From positions 1 to 55,035 of the forward strand of contig JAFZIK010000025.1 in assembly GCA_017554405.1 (NCBI GenBank): 55,035 nucleotides of DNA, in the 5' to 3' direction. The notes under the pieces are model-generated. The model was given only the letters and a program-made list of their open reading frames with translations. It was not told where the DNA came from and made no database searches. Made by a program: the position numbers and the translations under genes. Positions 1 through 6,114 of this stretch are shown one piece after another. Source of the DNA: Clostridia bacterium (GTDB lineage Bacteria > Bacillota > Clostridia > Oscillospirales > Acutalibacteraceae). How positions within the stretch are numbered: position 1 is the stretch's first letter; each line of letters begins with the position of its first letter.

Positions 1-25
1 CGTGGCGATTCCCCCCGCTTCCACC

Positions 26-66
26 AAAAAGAGAACATCGCGCCTTTTGGTGCGGTGTTCTCTTTT
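26..66 (+). terminator. Hairpin terminator, copy 1
   Basis: Stem AAAGAGAACA paired with TGTTCTCTTT, extended through GCGCC/GGTGC and closed by a TTT loop, directly after the CCACCA tail. It would end whatever RNA is transcribed into the window from the left. Confidence 0.7.
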
Positions 67-199
67 CTGTCTATACAAGTAAGGGGGGATCGAAAAGGAC
101 GGTTTGCGCAGCAAATCGCAACCTTTCGGTGAACGGTTGCGAAGTCCGCGGGCGTGTAGGCGCGACATTCGTGCCGTGGCGATTCCCCCCGCTTCCACC

Positions 200-240
200 A
201 AAAAGAGAACATCGCGCCTTTTGGTTCGGTGTTCTCTTTT
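200..240 (+). terminator. Hairpin terminator, copy 2
   Basis: Same hairpin as at 26-66 with one base change in the upper stem (GGTTCGG for GGTGCGG). It lies in the second repeat unit. Confidence 0.65.
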
Positions 241-396
241 CTGTCTATACAAGTAAGGGGAGGAATCGAAAAGGACGGTTTGCGCAACGGATATCAGATG
301 ACAGATTTCAGACATCAGACAAATGTGTGCTTTGCACATATATAATTAAACGATATGGCAAATCGTAACCTTTCGGTTAACAGTCATACAATTAAC

Positions 397-430
397 AACC
401 CCCGCCGCCTATTTTAAGGCAGCGGGGGTT
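397..430 (-). terminator. Terminator after the MgtC-family gene
   Basis: AACCCCCGC pairs with GCGGGGGTT around an A/T-rich loop, 16 bases beyond the stop of the minus-strand MgtC-family gene. A short T-rich run follows on that strand. Confidence 0.65.
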
Positions 431-445
431 AAGTATTAATCAATA

Positions 446-1159
446 TCAGTCTTCTATAGCAAATACAACGTCTTTGATCTCGCAGATCTCGTTTACGGTA
501 AGATCGCCGCGGCGCTCAATAACCACATTAAGTCCTATGTTGCCGCTTTTTTCGCTTCTTGGTGCAATTGTTCTGATTGAATGTTCGCCGACTATAAGGG
601 CGGAAATCTCATCGATAACCCGATTGGTCTGATACATATCGCCAACCTCAACGTAAAAGACCTGAGCCAGGCGTTTTCTGCGCTCAAACTTTGAAAACAG
701 CGTTATTGTTATCAGGAAAAGTGCAACGCTTATAAGCGCGCCTGTAAAGAAGCCGTAGCCGACGGCTATACCAATTACACCGGTAGCCCAAATGCCAGCC
801 GCGGTCGTAAGCCCAGTAATGACGTTATTGCTTTTAAGAATAATCATACCGGCACCGAGGAAACCGATACCCGAGATTACCTGCGCGGGTATACGGAGAA
901 CGTCAACCTGATTAAGCAGAGTATCAGCAACAAAAATACTCGTCATCGAAGTCATACAGGCGCCAAGACAAACAAGAATATGCGTGCGCATACCTGCCGC
1001 CCTGCCATGGCGCGAACGCTCACTGCCGATAACGGCGCCGCAGATAACGGCGATCATAAGCTTTAACAGGTCATATTTCAAACTGTCCCACATAAAGGTT
1101 TCCTTTATGAGCGACCAATCCAAGTTGACCTGTGATGAAAGTAATATTACACCTGACAT
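446..1159 (-). CDS. MgtC/SapB family membrane protein
   Basis: An inner-membrane protein of the MgtC/SapB family, 237 residues. The family signature GSERSRHGRAAGMRTHILV lies around residues 45-63, and several hydrophobic segments follow up to about residue 158. A soluble C-terminal part of about 75 residues ends the protein, as in the longer members with a small ACT-like tail. The start is the ATG preceded by GAGGGG, although a second ATG at residue 23 is possible. It is monocistronic, with its own promoter at 1226-1254 and a terminator at 397-430. Members are linked to Mg2+ limitation or membrane potential; the exact activity here cannot be told. Confidence 0.85.
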   Translation of the reverse strand: MSGVILLSSQVNLDWSLIKETFMWDSLKYDLLKLMIAVICGAVIGSERSRHGRAAGMRTHILVCLGACMTSMTSIFVADTLLNQVDVLRIPAQVISGIGFLGAGMIILKSNNVITGLTTAAGIWATGVIGIAVGYGFFTGALISVALFLITITLFSKFERRKRLAQVFYVEVGDMYQTNRVIDEISALIVGEHSIRTIAPRSEKSGNIGLNVVIERRGDLTVNEICEIKDVVFAIED

Positions 1160-1225
1160 ATTTACCCCTCAGATTTTCAAAGAAATTCGGTCGATATAAT
1201 CAAAGATTATTCGTTGATTTTGCCA

Positions 1226-1254
1226 ATTATACTACTATATTACCGAATTTGCAA
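1226..1254 (-). promoter_or_regulatory. Promoter of the MgtC-family gene
   Basis: Reading the minus strand: TTGCAA (1249-1254), 17-base spacer, TATAAT (1226-1231). It lies 67 bases upstream of the start codon and is divergent from the promoter at 1281-1309. Confidence 0.7.
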
Positions 1255-1280
1255 TATTTTTTTAAAATTTTGTGAAAATA

Positions 1281-1309
1281 TTGACAATCTAAAAAGTTTG
1301 TTATATAAT
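1281..1309 (+). promoter_or_regulatory. Promoter of the GlpA-like flavoprotein operon
   Basis: TTGACA (1281-1286), 17-base spacer, TATAAT (1304-1309): a full sigma-A consensus 31 bases before the start codon. The ribosome binding site AGGAGG is at 1325-1330. Confidence 0.85.
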
Positions 1310-1340
1310 TAACACAAATCTTTTAGGAGGCAATGCTATT

Positions 1341-2777
1341 ATGAAAGCAGACGTTTTGGTAATCGGCGCCGGCGCGGTCGGCACAGCGATTACGAGAGAG
1401 CTAACAAAATACCGCCTTAACGTTATTTGCGTTGATAAACGCGAAGATGTTGGCGGTGATTGCTCAAAGAGCAATTCGGCAATTATACATACCGGTTACG
1501 ACGCAAAACCGGGCACACTTGAATCCGAGCTTGTTGTTGCGGCAAACCCGCAATACGATAAGTTGACGCGTGACCTTGATATTCCCTTTAAGCGTATAGG
1601 CGCAATACTTCCGGCTATCACCGATGAACAGTTTGCCCAGCTTCCTGAAATCAAAGAAAAAGCGCTTAAAAACCGTGTTTATGACGTTCAGTATTTATCG
1701 AAAGAACAAATACTAGAAATGGAGCCGAACATCAACCCCGAGGTAAAGGGCGGTCTCTTTATTCCGCGAGAAAGCATTATCGACCCGTTTATTTACGTTG
1801 TTGCTATGGCTGAAAACGCTGTTGCAAACGGCGCTAAGTTTATGCTTGAAACCGAGGTTACCGGTATTCGCAAGGAAGGCGACCGCGTTGTAGGAGCGGA
1901 AACAACTAAGGGATATATCGAGGCGGACTACATAGTTAACGCCGCCGGACTTTTCTGCGATGAGATCGCTAATATGGTCGGCAAGTTCGATTATACTGTT
2001 GTTCCCCGCAAGGGTCAGTTTTACATACTTGACAAGAATACCGGTTGCAAGGTAAATCATATTGTTTTGCCGATACCCACAAAGATCACCAAGGGTAAGC
2101 TTATGACGCCGACAATTCACGGCAATATGCTCGTAGGTCCCACCGCCGAAGATCTTTACGACAAATATGATAAATCCACAAATACCGAAGGCCTTAACTC
2201 GATCCGCGATGACGTTACAAAGCTTATACCCGGCGTAATGCTTCAGGATACTATTACACAGTTCTGCGGACTTCGCGCAAACCGTAATCCTGAAGGACTT
2301 AATATTGACGTATACGATGACGTTAAGCACTACGTTAATCTTTCGGGAGTTCGCTCCACCGGCCTTACAAACTCTGTTTCGGTCGGCGCATACGTTGCTA
2401 ACCTTCTTCGCGAGATCGGTCTTAAAATGGAGTTTAACGAGAACTTTATCGAAAAGCGCAAAGGAATCGTTTGTATACGTGAGCTTTCAAAAGAAGAACA
2501 GCATAAAAAGATTCTCGAAAACCCGCTTTACGGCAATATCGTTTGCCGGTGCGAGAGCGTTACCGAAGGCGAGATAGTAGACGCTATCCACTCCCCTATC
2601 CCCGCAAAGAGCGTAGATGCCATCAAACGCAGACTTCGCGCCGGTATGGGCAGATGCCAGGGCGGTTTCTGCGGACCGAAGGTAATAGAAATATTAGCGC
2701 GCGAACTCGGTTGCGAGCCTAAAGACATATGCAAGAACAACAGCAAATCTTATATGGTTTGCGGAAAGGTTAAATAA
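1341..2777 (+). CDS. GlpA-like FAD-dependent oxidoreductase with C-terminal BFD [2Fe-2S] domain
   Basis: A FAD enzyme of the DAO/anaerobic glycerol-3-phosphate dehydrogenase family, 478 residues. The dinucleotide-binding motif VIGAGAVGTA is at the N-terminus and the DAO domain runs to about residue 365. A BFD-type iron-sulfur domain follows, with C402, C404, C439 and C444. The arrangement matches the Clostridial GlpA homologue that travels with a second flavoprotein and a DUF1667 protein, as here. The likely role is oxidation of glycerol 3-phosphate or another 2-hydroxy substrate, but no glpK or glpF is nearby, so the substrate is uncertain. First gene of a three-gene operon, with AGGAGG ten bases before the ATG. 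Confidence 0.85.
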   Translation: MKADVLVIGAGAVGTAITRELTKYRLNVICVDKREDVGGDCSKSNSAIIHTGYDAKPGTLESELVVAANPQYDKLTRDLDIPFKRIGAILPAITDEQFAQLPEIKEKALKNRVYDVQYLSKEQILEMEPNINPEVKGGLFIPRESIIDPFIYVVAMAENAVANGAKFMLETEVTGIRKEGDRVVGAETTKGYIEADYIVNAAGLFCDEIANMVGKFDYTVVPRKGQFYILDKNTGCKVNHIVLPIPTKITKGKLMTPTIHGNMLVGPTAEDLYDKYDKSTNTEGLNSIRDDVTKLIPGVMLQDTITQFCGLRANRNPEGLNIDVYDDVKHYVNLSGVRSTGLTNSVSVGAYVANLLREIGLKMEFNENFIEKRKGIVCIRELSKEEQHKKILENPLYGNIVCRCESVTEGEIVDAIHSPIPAKSVDAIKRRLRAGMGRCQGGFCGPKVIEILARELGCEPKDICKNNSKSYMVCGKVK

Positions 2778-2788
2778 GGTGACGCAAT

Positions 2789-4027
2789 ATGAACAAGATA
2801 ACTTGTGACGTTTGTATCGTAGGCGGCGGTCCCGCCGGATTATCTGCCGCCGTTGCCGCTAAAAAAGCCGGTGCCAAGGACGTTCTGATAGTAGAGCGTG
2901 ACGAGGCGCTCGGCGGCATTCTTCAGCAGTGCATTCACCCCGGTTTCGGTCTTAAGCTTTTTAAGGAAGAACTGACCGGTCCCGAGTATTTCGGCAGATT
3001 TGTTGACGAAGCGAATGAACTTGGAGTTAAAGCGCTTCTTAACAGCATGGTCCTTGAGGTAACCGCAGATACTGTAACCTGCATAAACGGTGAACTCGGC
3101 GTTTGCGAAATAAGCGCAAAGGCCATCGTTCTTGCAATGGGATGCAGAGAAAGAACCAGAGCAAATATAGTTATACCCGGCACCCGTCCCGCCGGCGTTT
3201 ATACGGCGGGAACCGCCCAGCGCCTTATTAACCGCCAAAACGAAATGGTAGGTAAAAAGGTCGTAATACTCGGCTCCGGCGATATCGGTATGATAATGGC
3301 GCGCCGCATGACGCTTGAAGGCGCAAAGGTCGAGGCAGTTGTTGAAATCATGGATTTCCTTGCCGGTCTTACACGAAACCGCGTTCAGTGCCTTGACGAT
3401 TTCGGCATTCCGCTTTTGCTTTCACATACAATTATAGATATCAAAGGTAACGACCGCGTTGAAAGCGTTGTAATAGCACAGGTCGATGAAAACAAGAAAC
3501 CGATCATGTCAACTGCCCGTGAGATCGAATGCGATACCCTGCTTCTCTCTGTCGGTCTTATACCCGAAAACGAGCTTACAAGCAATGCAAAAATTGAGAT
3601 CAGCCCGATAACAAAGGGACCGAAGGTAAATCAGTATATGCAGACCTCTATAAAGAGCGTATTTGCCTGCGGTAACGTTGTTCACGTTAACGATCTTGTT
3701 GATAACGTTTCCGCAGAAAGCGCAAAGGCAGGCGAAAGCGCGGCAAAATTTGCCGCCGGAAAACTTGAGGATAGCACAGCCGTTACGGTCGAGACCGGCG
3801 ATAACGTTCGCTACGTTTGCCCGCAGTCGGTTATACCTGCCGACGAGAAAGTAGACCTTTATTTCCGCGTTATGAAGCCGCAAAAAGGCGTTGTAATAAC
3901 GGTTACCGACGGTGATAACGTATTGTTTACGAGAAAAGCCATTAAGGTAAACCCCGGCGAAATGGAAAAAGCCACTGTGAGCGTTAAAGATATCACTTCA
4001 CTTATGGTATCGGTTAAGGAGGCTTAA
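2789..4027 (+). CDS. NAD(P)/FAD-dependent oxidoreductase, second subunit of the GlpA-like module
   Basis: A 412-residue pyridine nucleotide-disulfide type flavoprotein. The FAD motif CIVGGGPAGLSAA is at about residue 9 and a second Rossmann motif, VVILGSGDIGM, near residue 155. An extra domain of about 80 residues follows from residue 335 and is rich in beta-strand-like sequence. The gene starts 11 bases after the GlpA-like gene, with AAGGTG as ribosome binding site, and is followed 2 bases later by the DUF1667 gene. It probably passes electrons between the GlpA-like subunit and a nicotinamide or quinone acceptor. Such proteins are sometimes annotated as HcnB-like. Confidence 0.8.
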   Translation: MNKITCDVCIVGGGPAGLSAAVAAKKAGAKDVLIVERDEALGGILQQCIHPGFGLKLFKEELTGPEYFGRFVDEANELGVKALLNSMVLEVTADTVTCINGELGVCEISAKAIVLAMGCRERTRANIVIPGTRPAGVYTAGTAQRLINRQNEMVGKKVVILGSGDIGMIMARRMTLEGAKVEAVVEIMDFLAGLTRNRVQCLDDFGIPLLLSHTIIDIKGNDRVESVVIAQVDENKKPIMSTAREIECDTLLLSVGLIPENELTSNAKIEISPITKGPKVNQYMQTSIKSVFACGNVVHVNDLVDNVSAESAKAGESAAKFAAGKLEDSTAVTVETGDNVRYVCPQSVIPADEKVDLYFRVMKPQKGVVITVTDGDNVLFTRKAIKVNPGEMEKATVSVKDITSLMVSVKEA

Positions 4028-4029
4028 TT

Positions 4030-4386
4030 ATGACTAAAGAAATCATTTGCACCGTTTGCCCCACCGGCTGCACAATTCACGTTGAAGGTGAAAACGGTAA
4101 TATTACAAAGATCGAAGGATTCAGCTGCCCTCGCGGCAAGGTATACGCCGAGAACGAATTTACCGCGCCGGTCCGTATACTTACATCTACCGCAAAGATC
4201 AAAAACGCCAAAACCCCGCTTGTTGCGGTCAGAAGTAAGACACCCGTTCCGAAGGAGAAGCTTTTTGATTGTATGGTAGAGATCCGCAAGCTTGAACTGA
4301 CGCCCCCGGTAAACCGCGGTGACGTTTTGATCAAGAACATCTGCGACACCGGCGTTGATATTATCGCTTCCGGTGAAGTAAAATAA
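4030..4386 (+). CDS. DUF1667 cysteine-containing protein
   Basis: A 118-residue protein with CTVCPTGC at residues 7-14 and a further cysteine in GFSCPRG near residue 33. This pattern could bind an iron-sulfur cluster and matches the DUF1667 family, which regularly follows the two flavoproteins upstream. It is probably a small electron-transfer or assembly partner of that module; no direct function is established. It ends the operon, just before the terminator at 4401-4433. Confidence 0.8.
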   Translation: MTKEIICTVCPTGCTIHVEGENGNITKIEGFSCPRGKVYAENEFTAPVRILTSTAKIKNAKTPLVAVRSKTPVPKEKLFDCMVEIRKLELTPPVNRGDVLIKNICDTGVDIIASGEVK

Positions 4387-4400
4387 TCACTTAAAGATAT

Positions 4401-4433
4401 GAGCCGTTTGGGTTTCCAAGCGGCTCTCTTTTT
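4401..4433 (+). terminator. Terminator between the flavoprotein operon and sigG
   Basis: GAGCCGTTTGG pairs with CCAAGCGGCTC and is followed by TCTTTTTG. It lies between the convergent DUF1667 and sigG genes, and could serve both directions. Confidence 0.8.
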
Positions 4434-4436
4434 GTG

Positions 4437-5198
4437 TCAACTCTTGATTTTTTCAATGGCATTTTTTTCCAGGCGTGAAACCTGGGCTTGAGATATACCA
4501 ATCTCGTTTGATACCTCCATTTGTGTTTTGCCCTGCATAAACCTTAATGAGAGTATAAGCTTTTCACGATCACTAAGGTTTTTTATAGCCTCTTTGATGC
4601 ATATTTCGTCAAGCCAGTTTTTATCGTCGTTACTGTCGCCGATCTGGTCAAGCACATAAACAGTATCACCCGTATCGGAATACACGGGATCATAGATTGA
4701 TATTGGCTCTACGATGCTTTCAAGCGCAATTACAACCTCCTCGCGTTCTACGCCAAGTTCTTTTGCAATCTCCGTAACGGTAGGTTCTCTTTTAAGTGTG
4801 CCAATAAGTTGTTCTTTGACCTGCATAGCGCGATACGCTGTATCTTTGATAGAACGGCTAACCCGGACAGGGCTGTTATCACGAAGATGACGCCTTATCT
4901 CACCTATAATCATAGGCACGGCGTATGTTGAAAACCGGACGTTTTGATTTATATCAAAATTATCGACCGACTTTATAAGCCCGATACAGCCGATCTGAAA
5001 TAGGTCGTCCGGGTTTTCGCCCCTGCCGGTAAACCTTTTTACTACACTTAAAACAAGGCGCAAATTGCCGTTTATTATCTGCTCACGCGCCGCCATATCG
5101 CCGGTAGCCGCCTTTTTCAGCATAATCTTTATATCGGCATCCTTGATGACCGGCAGTTTAGAAGTATCAACACCGCAGATAGTAACCTTGTTTTTCAA
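4437..5198 (-). CDS. sigG: Forespore sigma factor SigG
   Basis: An RNA polymerase sporulation sigma factor of 253 residues. The N-terminus KNKVTICGVDTSKLPV is the SigG hallmark. Region 2 (NPDDLFQIGCIGLIKSV, then RFSTYAVPMIIGEIRR), region 3 and the region 4 helix-turn-helix (TQMEVSNEIGISQAQVSRLE) are all intact. I place the start at TTG 5196-5198. It lies nine bases after GGAGG and aligns with the Bacillus SigG N-terminus, whereas the upstream GTG sits inside the ribosome binding site. SigG runs late forespore gene expression, so the host is a spore-former. The gene is alone here, not next to sigE/spoIIGA as in Bacillus. A perfect inverted repeat stands directly before the ribosome binding site. 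Confidence 0.93.
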   Translation of the reverse strand: MKNKVTICGVDTSKLPVIKDADIKIMLKKAATGDMAAREQIINGNLRLVLSVVKRFTGRGENPDDLFQIGCIGLIKSVDNFDINQNVRFSTYAVPMIIGEIRRHLRDNSPVRVSRSIKDTAYRAMQVKEQLIGTLKREPTVTEIAKELGVEREEVVIALESIVEPISIYDPVYSDTGDTVYVLDQIGDSNDDKNWLDEICIKEAIKNLSDREKLILSLRFMQGKTQMEVSNEIGISQAQVSRLEKNAIEKIKS

Positions 5199-5211
5199 AA
5201 AAAGCACCTCC

Positions 5212-5238
5212 GGTAATAATTACAATAGAATTATTACC
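5212..5238 (-). promoter_or_regulatory. Inverted repeat abutting the sigG ribosome binding site
   Basis: GGTAATAATT (5212-5221) and AATTATTACC (5229-5238) form a 10-bp perfect stem with a 7-base loop. In the mRNA the stem ends immediately before GGAGG. It could limit translation of sigG as an mRNA hairpin, or act as a DNA operator. Confidence 0.65.
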
Positions 5239-5307
5239 ACAGGCGCTTTATATTAAACCAAAATTATTTATTTTGTTTTCGACGGGATTCACTTGTATTT
5301 TTATGAA

Positions 5308-6114
5308 TCAAAGTTTGTAGACCTTAATTGCATTCTGCGAGAATATTTTTTTATAGTCTTCCTCGCCGAATCCGAGCGAGGTAAGAATTTGCATTTCGTT
5401 CTGAGGCGAGTGTAGCGGATAATCGGTTCCAAATAGCACGCGATCAGTGCCATATCTTTTGATTATCTCAGTAGCAGTTTCGGGTTTAATATAGGATAAA
5501 CTGGATGAGCAATCAACATAAAGATTCGGTATATCCGCCAACTGACGGGACGCATCCTCCCAGATCGACCATCCGCCGAAATGTGCGCCAATGACCGTAA
5601 GCCCGGTATAGATTTTAAGGATCGGTATAAGTCTGTTGGGATTTGAAAAATCATATCTGTAATCCCCCGCATGCAAAAGTAACGGCAGGCCGTCACGCTC
5701 ACAAAGCTCATAAATTTTAAGACAGCGGTAATCGTCTATCTTAAAACCCTGGATATCCGGATGAAGCTTTATGCCTTTTAAACCGAGCGATTTTAGATGC
5801 TCAAAATCGCCGGGGATATCGTCAGACTCCGGGTGCATTGTGCCAAGCCCGTAGAGGGTATCACTGTTTTCAGAAACCTCACGCGCTATGAATTCGTTAA
5901 TCTTGCGCACCTGGGCTTTTGTAGTGGCGACCGATTGAACGATAAACCTGTCTACACCCGCCTTTTTACCGTTTTCTATAAGGTCGGCAACTGTCCCTTT
6001 GCCGTAAGGCATTTCACCGTAAAAATTGCCGGTTGCCTTTGCCGCCTTTTCTGCTATTGCCTCAGGGTAAACGTGGCAATGTGCATCAATAACGTAAAAC
6101 TTATTATCTACCAT
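5308..6114 (-). CDS. Amidohydrolase family 2 (TIM-barrel metal hydrolase)
   Basis: A 268-residue metal-dependent hydrolase of the amidohydrolase_2 family, which also includes decarboxylases. DAHCHVYP at residues 10-17 gives the HxH metal ligands. KLHPD, LLHAGDYR, GAHFGG and the terminal FGTDYP supply the later histidines and the aspartate. Its ATG overlaps the stop of the upstream ligase fusion (TAATG), so the two are translationally coupled. It is the last gene of the operon led by the T-box at 10015-10287. The substrate is unknown; the context suggests a small acid or acyl derivative. Confidence 0.8.
   Translation of the reverse strand: MVDNKFYVIDAHCHVYPEAIAEKAAKATGNFYGEMPYGKGTVADLIENGKKAGVDRFIVQSVATTKAQVRKINEFIAREVSENSDTLYGLGTMHPESDDIPGDFEHLKSLGLKGIKLHPDIQGFKIDDYRCLKIYELCERDGLPLLLHAGDYRYDFSNPNRLIPILKIYTGLTVIGAHFGGWSIWEDASRQLADIPNLYVDCSSSLSYIKPETATEIIKRYGTDRVLFGTDYPLHSPQNEMQILTSLGFGEEDYKKIFSQNAIKVYKL

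Larger units (their letters stand above)
1..288. repeat. Tandem direct repeat carrying a tRNA-3'-end-like tail and a terminator hairpin
   Basis: The segment 1-112 recurs almost unchanged at 175-287, a period of about 174 bases. Each unit begins with GATTCCCCCCGCTTCCACCA, which resembles the 3' end of a tRNA or tmRNA. It is followed by a strong hairpin (26-66 and 200-240), then a shared stretch ending in GGTTTGCGCA. The sequence before the tail cannot form the matching T-stem, so neither unit is a complete tRNA. Part of the spacer (116-140) has a third, degraded copy at 359-382, separated from the second unit by about 69 unrelated AT-rich bases. The first unit is cut by the window edge. No gene is supported in 1-445. 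Confidence 0.75.

Noticed and set aside
1-26. Possible tRNA or tmRNA ending in GCTTCCACCA
   Set aside because: The bases before the tail cannot form a T-stem with CCCCC and no acceptor partner is visible. The complete second copy shows the same lack, so it is kept only as a repeat.
129-368. A 79-residue reading frame in the left repeat region
   Set aside because: It runs through the tRNA-like tail and terminator hairpin, has no ribosome binding site and no family similarity.
1713-2330. A 205-residue frame opposite the GlpA-like gene
   Set aside because: It mirrors a well-conserved flavoprotein on the other strand and has no recognisable domain.
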